Notes: generated by a model not told the origin, from the letters alone. A stretch of 64,000 bases of DNA from Massilistercora timonensis (GCF_900312975.1 NZ_LT990039.1:1240001-1304000), one strand, 5' to 3'. Positions 27,069 to 35,805 are shown, numbered from the stretch's first letter. Numbers and translations: made by a program.

Positions 27069-28364
27069 TTATTTATTCTCCATGATCTCCACGATCGTCT
27101 TTTCCGTCTCTTCCATTCCCGGCGAGGCGATCAGCCCCATATTGCGCATGGTATCCTCCGGCGTCTTCCCGTTGATCCCGTGGATATTTTCGATACAGAT
27201 CCCTTCCATAGCCAGATCCACCGCCCGAAAAGCCGCATCCACCGCGGTGATTCCTTTCATAACACAGCCATGGTTGCCGCCGTCACAGATCATTCCCGTC
27301 AGACCGCTGGCCATATTCTGGATTACTTTAGTCAATTCCTCTTCCCCGCCGCCTCTTAAATACGCAAGCCCGCAGGCCATTCCCGTACCGGCGGCGATGC
27401 CGCAGCCGCAGAAAGCGGACAGTTTCCCGGAGTACTCCTTGATATACATGGTGATCAGATAGCTGAGGGCCGTGGCCCGCAGCAGAAGATCGTCGTCCAC
27501 CACCTCATAGTTTACCTCATAAAAGGCAAACAGGGGCATGGTGGCGATGATCCCATGAGATCCGCTGCCGGTAATGCTCATGGCCGGCCGGCCAAGCCCC
27601 AGCACCCGGGCCTCGATGGCCCCGTTGCACAGAAGCTGTGCCGTTTTCCGGGCGTCCTCGGAGATGATATGGTGGTCATTTTCCCGCAGAAGCTGTTCCG
27701 CGATCACAGCGCGCCCAGAGTGGATCCCTTCTTCCAGAAGATCCATATTCATGGAAAATGCCTCCCGGATAAAGCTGATCTCCGACTCCGGCACATTTCT
27801 TACATACTCCAGGATCTCATGGAAGGAGTAGCGGTGGATCACAGGGATCTCTTCCTTCTCCTGCCCGCTTTCTGTCTCTTCTGCCGCCTGCTCTTCCCGG
27901 AAAATGTCTTTCCCGTCCTTACAGATCCTTACGATGTGGGTATGGCTGTCCCGGATCTCTACCGTGCAGGTCTCTGTGGCTGTCTTCACAGTAGCGTCAA
28001 TGGAAATGCGGGAGTCCACCTGGCTCATCCAGGCTTTCACCTTGCCTTCTTCCACCAGTCTGGCCGCCTTCTCATCATCCTCCGGCGTAATGTCCGCCAG
28101 GGATTCCAGGCCTTTCTCCGCCTTCGCCGCCACCGCTCCAAGGGCTGCGGCGTAGAGGTTGCCGTAACGGCTGGAATTGGGAATGCCGCAGGTAAAGGCA
28201 TTCTTATACATTCCAGAATTCAGCGCCACCTCGATGGTCTCTATCTCCTCCGGCTGCTCCAGATGTTCTCTTGCCGTGGCCACCGCGAAGGCGATAGCTC
28301 CGGGCTCGGTCACCCCAAGGGCCGGTTTCATATCCTCCCGGATGAGTTTTGTCAGTTCCTGCAT
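27069..28364 (-). CDS. L-cysteine desulfidase-type protein (UPF0597/CyuA family)
   Basis: The 431-residue protein begins MQELTKLIREDMKPALGVTE and has CNGAIEARVLGLGRPAMSI, SGSHGIIATMP, CGCGIAAGTGMACG and CDGGNHGC. The spaced cysteines are expected to hold an Fe-S cluster, as in serine dehydratases and in cysteine desulfidases, which release sulfide, ammonia and pyruvate. The start at 28362-28364 has GGAGGTGACCGAT before it; the open frame upstream is non-coding in character. Monocistronic and divergent from the zinc-ribbon gene. Substrate is assigned by family only. Confidence 0.87.
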   Translation of the reverse strand: MQELTKLIREDMKPALGVTEPGAIAFAVATAREHLEQPEEIETIEVALNSGMYKNAFTCGIPNSSRYGNLYAAALGAVAAKAEKGLESLADITPEDDEKAARLVEEGKVKAWMSQVDSRISIDATVKTATETCTVEIRDSHTHIVRICKDGKDIFREEQAAEETESGQEKEEIPVIHRYSFHEILEYVRNVPESEISFIREAFSMNMDLLEEGIHSGRAVIAEQLLRENDHHIISEDARKTAQLLCNGAIEARVLGLGRPAMSITGSGSHGIIATMPLFAFYEVNYEVVDDDLLLRATALSYLITMYIKEYSGKLSAFCGCGIAAGTGMACGLAYLRGGGEEELTKVIQNMASGLTGMICDGGNHGCVMKGITAVDAAFRAVDLAMEGICIENIHGINGKTPEDTMRNMGLIASPGMEETEKTIVEIMENK

Positions 28365-28586
28365 ATCGGTCACCTCCATATTCCCTCTTTCACTGCCTTC
28401 CATTATAACAGACCGGCCGCCATGGAACCAGTCTTTTATCGGAATCCATCCGGTAATTATTTTATAGATTTTTAATCGGCAGTTTATTGACTTTATCTTC
28501 CAGAGGGCTATCATAAGTTTTATAACCACACCGGCAGAGGCCTGCGGGCAGGCTGTGCCGGTATTTTCAAACAGGAGGGATTTGTT

Positions 28587-28982
28587 TTGAGAGAAAAATT
28601 TATGCGGTTCATGCAGGGAAGATACGGGATGGATCACCTGGGCCGGTCCGTTGTGGGCGCGGCGATCCTGGCCTTTGTGCTGAGTTTCTTTTTTGAAAAC
28701 GCGATCTTCCCCCTTCTGGCCTGGGCAGGGATCATCTATGCCTATTTCCGTATGTTTTCCCGGAATATCTATAAACGCTCCGCGGAAAATCAGGCCTTTC
28801 TGGCCAGGACATATAAGCTGCGCTGCTTTTTTGCCCGGCAGAAAAACCTGCTGGCCCAGCGGAAGACCCATCACATTTACAAATGCCCCACCTGTAAGCA
28901 GAAGATCCGCGTCCCCAGAGGAAAGGGGCGCATTGAGATCCGCTGCCCCAAATGTAACACCCGGTTTATCAAAAACAGTTAG
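28587..28982 (+). CDS. Small membrane protein with zinc ribbon
   Basis: The 131-residue protein has two hydrophobic helices (about 21-36 and 39-54) and a C-terminal zinc ribbon with CPTCKQKIRVPRGKG and CPKCNTRF, the paired CxxC motifs. The start is a TTG at 28587, nine bases after AGGAGGG; an ATG five codons later is possible but poorly spaced, and MREKFMRFMQGRYG is conserved-looking. It opens a four-gene cluster with a DUF5685, a DnaJ-domain and a flavodoxin-like protein. Function is unknown. Confidence 0.8.
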   Translation: MREKFMRFMQGRYGMDHLGRSVVGAAILAFVLSFFFENAIFPLLAWAGIIYAYFRMFSRNIYKRSAENQAFLARTYKLRCFFARQKNLLAQRKTHHIYKCPTCKQKIRVPRGKGRIEIRCPKCNTRFIKNS

Positions 28983-28999
28983 CAGGGAGTCTGATCACC

Positions 29000-29878
29000 A
29001 TGTTTGGATATATTGCCATCAACAAGGCAGAGATGAAATTCAAAGATTTTGACGTCTATCACTCCTACTACTGCGGCCTGTGCAAGCGGCTGAAGGAGCG
29101 CTACGGACGGCGGGGACAGATGACCCTGTCCTACGACATGACATTTCTCATCCTTCTGCTCACCGGCCTCTACGAGCCGGAGACCCGGGTGGAAACGGTA
29201 AACTGCATCGCCCATCCCCTGGAGAAGCATACCGCCCGGACCAATGAATTTACCGACTATGCGGCGGCGGTGAACCTTCTTCTTACTTATTACAAGCTGA
29301 TGGACGACTGGAAGGACGAGAAGAAGAAAAAGAGCCTGGCCGCGGCCCGGGCCCTTCGCCCCAAAGTACGGGAGATCCAGAAGATGTATCCCGCCAAGGC
29401 AAGGTGCATCGCCTCCAACCTGGACAAGCTTACCGCCCTGGAGCGCGCCGGGGAGGAAAGCCTGGACAGAATGGCTGGACTATTCGGGGAGATTATGGCA
29501 GAATTATTTACATATCGCAAAGACGAGTGGGCGGATTCCCTCTGGAAGATGGGATTTTTCCTGGGGAAATTCATTTACCTCATGGACGCCTACGAGGATG
29601 TGGAAGAGGATCTAAAGACCGGAAGCTATAATCCGCTGAAGAAAGCCTTTCAGGAAAATCCCGGCTTCGCGGAAGACTGCAGGAAGCTTCTGACTCTGAT
29701 GATGGCCGAGTGTTCCCGCAAGTTCGAGACCCTTCCCATCCTTCTTCACGCCGACATTCTGCGCAACATCCTGTATTCCGGGGTGTGGTGCCGCTATACG
29801 GCGGTCACGGCCAGACGGCAGGAGCAAAAAGAAAAATCTTTGCAGAAATCTGATACAGGAGACATGAATCATGACTGA
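29000..29878 (+). CDS. DUF5685 family protein
   Basis: The 292-residue protein starts [17 protein letters not shown] and has [17 protein letters not shown], the family hallmark, followed by [17 protein letters not shown] and a helical body. Residues 190-205 include [16 protein letters not shown] with an Asp-rich helix that recalls metal- or diphosphate-binding helical enzymes, but this is a guess. It overlaps the downstream DnaJ-domain gene by 8 bp, so the two products are made together. Role unknown. Confidence 0.82.
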   Translation: MFGYIAINKAEMKFKDFDVYHSYYCGLCKRLKERYGRRGQMTLSYDMTFLILLLTGLYEPETRVETVNCIAHPLEKHTARTNEFTDYAAAVNLLLTYYKLMDDWKDEKKKKSLAAARALRPKVREIQKMYPAKARCIASNLDKLTALERAGEESLDRMAGLFGEIMAELFTYRKDEWADSLWKMGFFLGKFIYLMDAYEDVEEDLKTGSYNPLKKAFQENPGFAEDCRKLLTLMMAECSRKFETLPILLHADILRNILYSGVWCRYTAVTARRQEQKEKSLQKSDTGDMNHD

Positions 29879-30572
29879 TCCATATCGCATCCTGGGGGTG
29901 TCCCCAAGCGCTTCCGACGACGAGGTCAAGAAAGCTTACCGGAACTTAAGCCGCAAATATCACCCGGATGCCAACATCAACAATCCCAACAAAGACCAGG
30001 CGGAAGCCCGCTTTAAGGAGGTTCAGCAGGCCTACCAGCAGATCATGCATGAGCGGGAGTACGGCTCTTCCGGAAGCGGAGGCGGCTCCAACTATGATTA
30101 CGGCCCCTTCGGAGATTACGGTCCCTTCCGTGGTTTCGCCGGACAGTACCGCCAGGCCGGGGGCAGTTCCGCCCAGACGGAAGATGAGCTTCATATGCAG
30201 GCCGCGGCCAACTTCATCAACAGCGGCCACTATCAGGAGGCCTTAAATCTCCTGAACGGCATCAAGCCCCGAAACGCTCAGTGGTATTTCTACAGCGCCG
30301 CGGCAAATTCCGGGGTGGGCAACAACGTGATCGCCCTGCAGTACGCCCAGGAGGCGCTGCGCCGGGATCCCGGCAACCTGCAGTATCAGATGCTGGTCCG
30401 CCAGCTGGAGAGCGGCGGCATGTGGTACGAGCAGCGCCAGGGCCCCTATCAGACCACATTTTACGGCGGGAGCAGCTGGTGCATGAAGCTTTGCATCGCC
30501 AACATCGTCTGCAACCTGTGCTGCGGCGGCGGACTGTGCTGCGGCAACCCCTACGGGGGAAGATACATATAG
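29871..30572 (+). CDS. DnaJ-domain protein with TPR-like region and Cys-rich tail
   Basis: The 233-residue protein has an N-terminal J domain with the essential HPD at 31-33 ([10 protein letters not shown]), so it should stimulate a DnaK-type chaperone. A Gly/Tyr-rich linker (60-100) follows. Two TPR-like helix pairs come next ([36 protein letters not shown]). The C-terminus is Cys-rich ([20 protein letters not shown]), perhaps membrane-associated or metal-binding. The start overlaps the DUF5685 gene. It is not the standard DnaJ because the zinc-finger domain is missing. Confidence 0.9.
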   Translation: MTDPYRILGVSPSASDDEVKKAYRNLSRKYHPDANINNPNKDQAEARFKEVQQAYQQIMHEREYGSSGSGGGSNYDYGPFGDYGPFRGFAGQYRQAGGSSAQTEDELHMQAAANFINSGHYQEALNLLNGIKPRNAQWYFYSAAANSGVGNNVIALQYAQEALRRDPGNLQYQMLVRQLESGGMWYEQRQGPYQTTFYGGSSWCMKLCIANIVCNLCCGGGLCCGNPYGGRYI

Positions 30573-30599
30573 AAATCTTTCATTGAGGAGGTTCCATCT

Positions 30600-31112
30600 A
30601 TGTTAGAATATCTGGTACTCTACGACAGCGAATCCGGCAATACCAAGAAGATCGCGGCAGCCATCTTCTCCCGGCTCCCCGGCAATTCCAAGGACCTGAT
30701 CGACATCAATACAGACAAGACCATTCCCGAGGCCCGGGTTTATTTCATCGGCTTCTGCGTCCACCGGGGCACCTGCAGCCTCAGGGTCAGCGATTTCCTG
30801 GGAGACTTAAGCGGCAAGGCCATCGCCCTTTTTGGCACCTGCGGCATGGGCGATTCCCCGGAATACTATAAGCGGATCGAACAGAGCGTCAGCGCCTGGA
30901 TCGAAAGCGACAACCAGTACCTGGGCTCCTTCATCTGCCAGGGCCGGATGCCCCAGAAGGTGCGGCAGAAATACGAGGCCATGCGCAATGAAGAAAACGC
31001 GAAACAGATGGATTATTTCATCCATAATTTCGACCAGGCGCTGCCCCATCCCGACAGCCTGGATGAAGAGCACGCCCGCGTATTTGTAGACAATATCCTT
31101 AAAAAAATTTAA
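30600..31112 (+). CDS. Flavodoxin-like protein
   Basis: The 170-residue protein has YDSESGNTKKIAAAI near residues 8-22, the FMN phosphate loop of flavodoxins, then YFIGFCVHRGTCS and ALFGTCGMGDSPEYY, where flavin-ring loops lie. Length fits a short-chain flavodoxin or flavodoxin-domain oxidoreductase. It ends the zinc-ribbon/DUF5685/DnaJ cluster; GAGGAGG lies upstream. Its TAA stop overlaps the first bases of palindromic repeat copy B. Confidence 0.88.
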   Translation: MLEYLVLYDSESGNTKKIAAAIFSRLPGNSKDLIDINTDKTIPEARVYFIGFCVHRGTCSLRVSDFLGDLSGKAIALFGTCGMGDSPEYYKRIEQSVSAWIESDNQYLGSFICQGRMPQKVRQKYEAMRNEENAKQMDYFIHNFDQALPHPDSLDEEHARVFVDNILKKI

Positions 31113-31173
31113 TTGGGGACGTGGTATTTTTAAAAATACCACGTCCCAGATTGAAAATACCCTGTCCCTTTTT
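31111..31173. repeat. Dispersed palindromic repeat, copy B
   Basis: The 32-nt core (31116-31147) is a perfect palindrome with 16-nt arms, GGGACGTGGTATTTTT and its complement. AGATTGAAAATACCCTGTCC plus C and TTTTT follow. The last part can pair with the left arm instead, giving a terminator-like hairpin with a T-tract on the plus strand. It joins the flavodoxin stop and the stop of the convergent EamA gene. Confidence 0.92.
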
Positions 31174-32053
31174 AGGATTTCCCCCGGTATTCCGAGAGAG
31201 CAAGTCCTGCCAGTGTAAGCAGGATTCCTGCCCATCCCGGCCCGGAGATCTTCTCATGAAGCACCAGTACAGAAGTGATCACTGTGACCACAGGGATCAG
31301 ATAGATGTATACGCTTGTCTTAACCGCCCCCAGAACTTTCACGGCAAAATTCCATGTCACAAAGCAGATCGCGGAGGCCCCTACGCCCAGGAACAGAATA
31401 TTCAGCACATTTTCCGGCTCTGAAAACCGGGCAACATCAACCCGGAAATCCAGGAAGAAAAGGGTGGGCAGCATAAATGCGATCCCATAGGCAAATACCT
31501 GCCTGGTCGTCTGAACGGTAGTGTAACCAAAACCGCTGATCTTGCGCGTCAATACGGAATAACATCCCCACATCACCGCCGCTCCCAGCGACAGAAGATC
31601 GCCTGCAGGATTGACCTGCACCGGCGACCCCCAGAAGCTGATCAGCCCGATTCCTGCCATCGCCGCCGCAAAACCCACGAAAAAGCGGCCCTTCAACGGT
31701 TCCTTATCTCCAAAAAAACGGGTGAAAAGCGCTGTGAAAAACGGCGATACCGAGACGATCACTCCCACATTGGAGGCAAGGGTAAAGGTAAGCGCGATGT
31801 TTTCCAGAAGATAATAAAGACAGACGCCGCAAAGGCCCGCTGCGGCGAAAGTAAGCTCCTGGCGCCGGTCTGTTCCCTGCATCCGATGAGGATAAACCAG
31901 CAGCAGCGCCCCAAAGCCAAGTACAAACCGGAGCAGCAAAATCTCCACCGGCTCAAAATCTGCCAGCAGGATCTTCGTAGAGATAAAAGTGATCCCCCAC
32001 ACCACCACCGTAAATATAGCTGCCAGATGGCCTGCCCCCTGTCTTCGCTCCAT
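31172..32053 (-). CDS. EamA/DMT-family membrane transporter
   Basis: The 293-residue protein has about ten membrane helices in two EamA repeats (FTVVVWGITFISTKILL in the first, GAAVMWGCYSVLTRKI in the second). Members export or import small metabolites; the cargo is unknown. AGAGGAAGAACGAGA precedes the ATG. The TAA stop is formed with the last two T bases of repeat copy B. Confidence 0.9.
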   Translation of the reverse strand: MERRQGAGHLAAIFTVVVWGITFISTKILLADFEPVEILLLRFVLGFGALLLVYPHRMQGTDRRQELTFAAAGLCGVCLYYLLENIALTFTLASNVGVIVSVSPFFTALFTRFFGDKEPLKGRFFVGFAAAMAGIGLISFWGSPVQVNPAGDLLSLGAAVMWGCYSVLTRKISGFGYTTVQTTRQVFAYGIAFMLPTLFFLDFRVDVARFSEPENVLNILFLGVGASAICFVTWNFAVKVLGAVKTSVYIYLIPVVTVITSVLVLHEKISGPGWAGILLTLAGLALSEYRGKS

Positions 32054-32162
32054 TCTCGTTCTTCCTCTCTTTCCTCTTGATGTCCATATTTCTCTTATGT
32101 AAATTTCCCACGATCTCTATTGTATCACGTTGTCCGCAGATTTGTTGGACAAATTTTTATTA

Positions 32163-32191
32163 TTGACATATGTCATAAATGGGGTTAAACT
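32163..32191 (+). promoter_or_regulatory. Promoter of the DUF134 gene with overlapping operator
   Basis: TTGACA (32163-32168), a 17-bp spacer and TAAACT (32186-32191). A perfect palindrome TGACATATGTCA (32164-32175) overlaps the -35 and looks like a repressor or activator site. Confidence 0.8.
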
Positions 32192-32194
32192 TTC

Positions 32195-32257
32195 AATTGG
32201 GGACGTGGTATTTTTAAAAATACCACGTCCCAGATTGAAAATACCCTGTCCCTTTTT
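32195..32257. repeat. Dispersed palindromic repeat, copy C, in a 5' leader
   Basis: The perfect 32-nt core is at 32200-32231, followed by the half-arm and TTTTT (32253-32257). The predicted transcript start (about 32198) is at the first bases of the repeat and the DUF134 ribosome site begins at 32264. The element therefore forms nearly the whole leader. Confidence 0.92.
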
Positions 32258-32275
32258 GAATCTGGAGGTGTTTTT

Positions 32276-33055
32276 TTGCCAAGACCACGAAAATGCAGAA
32301 GGGTCTGTTTTCTGCCCCGCATATGCGAATTTTCGCCTGTTTCAGACAGCTTCACCCACAATCCGGTGATTTTGACTGTTGACGAATATGAAACGATCCG
32401 GCTGATCGACAAGGAAGGCGCTTCTCAGGAGGAATGCAGCGCTTACATGGGGGTGGCACGGACCACTGTCCAGCAGATCTACGCTTCTGCCCGGCAGAAG
32501 ATCGCTTTGGCCCTGGTGGACGGCCGGCCTCTGAAGATCGAAGGCGGAGACTACCGTCTCTGCGACGGTACAGGAAAAAGCAGCCGTTGCAGCGGCTGTC
32601 ATCGGCACAGACAATATCGGGAAAATTTTTATCAGGAGGTAAAAGATATGAAAATTGCAGTAACTTATGAAAACGGAGAAGTGTTCCAGCATTTTGGACA
32701 CACAGAACAGTTTAAGATCTATACCGTCGAAGATCAGAAGATCGCAGACTCCACGATCGTGGATACCAACGGAAGCGGCCACGGTGCATTGGCAGGGTTT
32801 CTGGCGGAACACGGTGTTAACACCCTGATCTGCGGCGGCATCGGCGGTGGCGCGCGCACAGCCCTTTCCGAAGCAGGCATTCAGCTCTACCCCGGTGTCT
32901 CCGGTTCTGCTGATCAGGCAGTAGAAGCACTTCTTCAGGGAACCCTTACCTTTGACCCGGACACCACCTGCAATCACCACGGCGAGCATCATCACGGGGA
33001 TCATGAACATTCTTGCGGAAGCCATGGATGCGGGGAACATTCCTGCGGACATTAA
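32276..33055 (+). CDS. DUF134 DNA-binding protein fused to NifX/FeMo-co-type domain
   Basis: The 259-residue protein joins two units. Residues 1-105 are DUF134: MPRPRKCRRVC start, then VDEYETIRLIDKEG and a helix-turn-helix in CSAYMGVARTTVQQIYASAR. Residues 125-225 are a dinitrogenase iron-molybdenum-cofactor domain (MKIAVTYENGEVFQHFGHTE, GVNTLICGGIGGGA). The tail from 230 is very rich in His and Cys, suggesting metal binding. The start is a TTG after GGAGGTG. An in-frame AGGAGGT plus ATG at 32648 could give the second domain alone. A metal-responsive regulator is plausible; no nif genes are present. Confidence 0.87.
   Translation: MPRPRKCRRVCFLPRICEFSPVSDSFTHNPVILTVDEYETIRLIDKEGASQEECSAYMGVARTTVQQIYASARQKIALALVDGRPLKIEGGDYRLCDGTGKSSRCSGCHRHRQYRENFYQEVKDMKIAVTYENGEVFQHFGHTEQFKIYTVEDQKIADSTIVDTNGSGHGALAGFLAEHGVNTLICGGIGGGARTALSEAGIQLYPGVSGSADQAVEALLQGTLTFDPDTTCNHHGEHHHGDHEHSCGSHGCGEHSCGH
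32634..32650 (+). promoter_or_regulatory. Internal ribosome site and start codon inside the DUF134 gene
   Basis: AGGAGGT (32634-32640) stands seven bases before an in-frame ATG (32648-32650, Met125) that begins the NifX-like domain. Spacing and sequence are as good as those of ordinary genes here, so a second, shorter protein is likely. Confidence 0.6.
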
Positions 33056-33115
33056 TTGGGGACAGGGTTTTTTCAATCTGGGACGTGGTATTTTCAAAAA
33101 TACCACGTCCCCAAC
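33054..33115. repeat. Dispersed palindromic repeat, copy D (inverted orientation)
   Basis: The half-arm GGGGACAGGGTTTTTTCAAT precedes a nearly perfect core (GGGACGTGGTATTTTC / AAAAATACCACGTCCC). The DUF134 TAA stop overlaps its left edge. Its right arm supplies the last codons and stop of the convergent membrane-protein gene. Confidence 0.9.
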
Positions 33116-34058
33116 TTTATATCCAATATATGATCGTACTCTCTCCCCGCCTCCACTTCTGCCGCCAGATCTGTGGTCACATCCACTTCTTCCGCCCACA
33201 GGAAATACCGGAACACATATCTCACTTCCCCGCTGGAGACCTGTCCTTCTTCATCGGCAGCAATAATAAGATAGCTGGCCGGATCTGTCCTTCCTCCTTC
33301 ATACCACCGGTCTCCTGCCAGCGCTTCCGCCCTCCCCGGCAGGGACTCTTCATACCGATCCCGGATGGCAATCAGCCCGTTATACTCAGAATACAGGAAA
33401 TTGATCCCCAACAGGAAGGTCCCCAGCACCGCGTACTGATACCGGCGCTTGGACGCCGGGGAGGCGTACGCTCGGTAGGCCCCCGCAGGTCGATATCCAC
33501 CGTAAAGGAGCCTTCCAGATCCGCCACTGCCTGAAACAGCAGGATCCCGGCATACAAGGTCATCCCGCTGCAGGCGTAGCGCTCAAACCCGGCCAGCCGC
33601 AGGGCTTCTTCCTCCGGCATAAGATAGAGATACATCCCCAGCATCCCCCCGTAATAAACTGCCAGCAAAAGAAGATCCCAGACCAGCGCCCAGGGAAGCC
33701 CCCATCCGCGCTTCCCGGTAACCGCGGCGTACACGGACGCCCCAAGGGCCAGCAGGGTGCACAGGACAAATGCCTGAAACGCCCGATCCCGGGGATCTGT
33801 CGCCGCCTTCCAGAAGCGTTCCCGGATCTGCGGCCACAGCTCTTCCCCCGCAGGATCACCTCCCTCCTCCAGTCCCTTCCCCTCTTCCCCTGGACGGTCT
33901 TCTCCCTCAAAGTGGAACTTCCCTTCAAATCCAACAAGCCCGGTTCTCACATGGTACTGCCACACAAGGGCAGGCCCCGCCGTCCCGGCTGCCAGAACAA
34001 CTGCAAGAAGAAACGCCCCCATGCGTCCGGCAGCGCCGCTCCTCCAGCTATTTCTCAT
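33094..34058 (-). pseudogene. Membrane protein gene broken by a one-base frameshift
   Basis: Two overlapping reading frames together describe one protein of about 320 residues. The first runs from 34058 with an N-terminal helix, charged linker and four or so further helices, to TVDIDLRG. The second runs from there through YAVLGTFLLGINFLYSEYNG to the end. The switch lies at a run of five C (33480-33484); one more base would restore RGAYRAYASPASKRRYQY. The cause may be sequencing error, real mutation or slippage. The start overlaps the upstream sensor gene (TGATG). The final residues and stop come from repeat copy D. I do not recognise the family. Confidence 0.75.
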
Positions 34059-34990
34059 CAGCCGCCAGAGGGCATAGATCCCCGCCCGCTGCGCAGGACC
34101 TCATAGATCCCTTCCTCCACCTGCCGGAAATGATCCAGCAGATATCTGCGGATAAACATGCGCACCATAAGGATCGTGATCCCGCTGATCACCGCCATTG
34201 CCGACAGGCCGGCGCCAAAGGTGGCAAACACATCCGACGCCACCCGGTCCATCCCGGTAAATGCAGCCAGATACATGTCATGCCGCTCTTTTAACACGGT
34301 ACTCTGGTAAGCCCCGTTGATCTCCATGGCCAGGGCCTCGCCTAAGGGCAGGCCTTCAAGATAATCCAGCAATTCTCTCCCTTCCTGCAGGGTGCGGATC
34401 TGGATGTCCTGCCGGTTGTTCTCCGTGATCCCGATGACCAGCCCCCGGGCCTTCCCGGCTGCAAAGATACTGGTATCATATTCCGTGGTAGCCTGTCTGA
34501 GAACCTCCTGCACCCGCTGGGCGCCGCTTGACAGCCCCAGTTGCTCCATGTCCCCGTCCAGACGAACCGCCGCGAACCGGGGCGATTCCACCGGCACCGC
34601 CACATAGAAATAGGCAGGTCGCTCCCAGAAGTCCGGCTCATCCACCTGCACCACAGCTCCCTCATCCCCGGACGACGTCAAAAGCCCGGCCATCACCTGC
34701 TCTTCCTCCCGGGTTCCCACCAGTTCTTCCTCGGTGCTGACCAGGATCTTCCCGTCTGTGCCCAGCAAAGAGACGGCCCCCACGCCCAGCAGTTCCCGAA
34801 GGGCTTCCAGAGCTGAAGGCTCTGCCGCCTTTGGATCATTTTCCAGAATATACGCCGTCTCCCAGGCATGGGTTACGTACTCTTCATTTTCTTTCCGTCC
34901 CCGCAGGTACAAAAGAACGCCGAAGATCAGGACAAACAACAGGGCTGACACAAAGTAAAGGAGCGCCAGGCGCCGGTACAGCCTTCTCAT
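34058..34990 (-). CDS. Membrane-bound extracytoplasmic sensor-like protein
   Basis: The 310-residue protein has a membrane helix at about 8-28, a large outside domain (30-250), a second helix at about 255-275 and a short cytoplasmic tail. This is the layout of a Cache-like sensor. LGVGAVSLLGTDGKILVST resembles the PAS/Cache strand pair. No HAMP, kinase, GGDEF or EAL output is present, so output would need a partner. The ATG at 34988-34990 overlaps the stop of the EAL gene by four bases. I infer that it works with that phosphodiesterase and the membrane protein downstream. Confidence 0.72.
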   Translation of the reverse strand: MRRLYRRLALLYFVSALLFVLIFGVLLYLRGRKENEEYVTHAWETAYILENDPKAAEPSALEALRELLGVGAVSLLGTDGKILVSTEEELVGTREEEQVMAGLLTSSGDEGAVVQVDEPDFWERPAYFYVAVPVESPRFAAVRLDGDMEQLGLSSGAQRVQEVLRQATTEYDTSIFAAGKARGLVIGITENNRQDIQIRTLQEGRELLDYLEGLPLGEALAMEINGAYQSTVLKERHDMYLAAFTGMDRVASDVFATFGAGLSAMAVISGITILMVRMFIRRYLLDHFRQVEEGIYEVLRSGRGSMPSGG

Positions 34991-35805
34991 ACTTCTCCCT
35001 TCCCGGTTTCCCGCGCCTGAAAGGGCAGCTTCCTTCCCTCTTTCTGACAGGCGAAGTAAGTCTCCTTTTCCAGGGGCCTGGAGAAATAATATCCCTGGCC
35101 CAGCCTGCACCCGTGTTCCAGGAGAAACTCCATCTGCTCCCTGGTCTCCACCCCTTCTGCCACCACCTTCATCCCCAGGCTTTTTGCCAGACTGATGGTA
35201 GACTTAAGGATGGTCTCAGACTTCTTTGCTCCGATCCGGCTGACAAAATACCGGTCCAGCTTCAGGATGTCGAAGGGGATCTGATGGAGCAGCTTCAGGG
35301 TGGAATTCCCGGTGCCGTAATCATCCATGGCGATCTGGAATCCCTGCTCCTGCAGCCTTCTGGCAAAATCCAGCATTTCCCCGGAGCCCTCCGGGCTGGG
35401 AGCGGTCTCTGTCAGCTCAAACCGGAGCCGGTCCCGGGCCACTGCCTCCCGGGCCCGCCGTCCCACCATTTCCCCGCTGTAATGCCCGGCGTGGAGCTGA
35501 GACAGGTTGACCGACACCCAGCCGGGATCGATCTCCCCTTCCCGGGCTTCCCGGATATCCCTGCAGACTATGCGCAGCACCTCGCAGTCCAGAAGGGGCA
35601 TCAGGCCATTCTCCTCCAGCGCAGGGATGAACCGGCCGGGGAGGATCAGTCCCTTCCCCGGCCTTTGCCAGCGCACCAGCGCCTCCGCGCCCACGATCTT
35701 ACCTGTCTCCATATCCACCTGGGGCTGATACCAGACACAGAACTCCCGGTTGTCAAGAGCCGCCGCCAGAAGCTCCTTTTCCCCTTGCGAAGCCTTTCTT
35801 CCCAT
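34987..35805 (-). CDS. EAL-domain cyclic-di-GMP phosphodiesterase
   Basis: The 272-residue protein is a stand-alone EAL domain that should hydrolyse c-di-GMP. Key residues are present: Glu41 in EALVRW, Asn100 in VSVNLS, ELTET at 130-134, Asp161-Asp162 in DDYGTG, Lys182 in KLDRYF, AEGVET at 216-221 and Gln237 in GQGYYFSRPL. It therefore looks catalytically active. I chose the ATG at 35803-35805, about ten bases after GGGAGA; a GTG three codons upstream overlaps that site. It heads an operon with the sensor-like and frameshifted membrane protein genes. No GGDEF cyclase with an intact motif is in the window. Confidence 0.9.
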   Translation of the reverse strand: MGRKASQGEKELLAAALDNREFCVWYQPQVDMETGKIVGAEALVRWQRPGKGLILPGRFIPALEENGLMPLLDCEVLRIVCRDIREAREGEIDPGWVSVNLSQLHAGHYSGEMVGRRAREAVARDRLRFELTETAPSPEGSGEMLDFARRLQEQGFQIAMDDYGTGNSTLKLLHQIPFDILKLDRYFVSRIGAKKSETILKSTISLAKSLGMKVVAEGVETREQMEFLLEHGCRLGQGYYFSRPLEKETYFACQKEGRKLPFQARETGKGEV

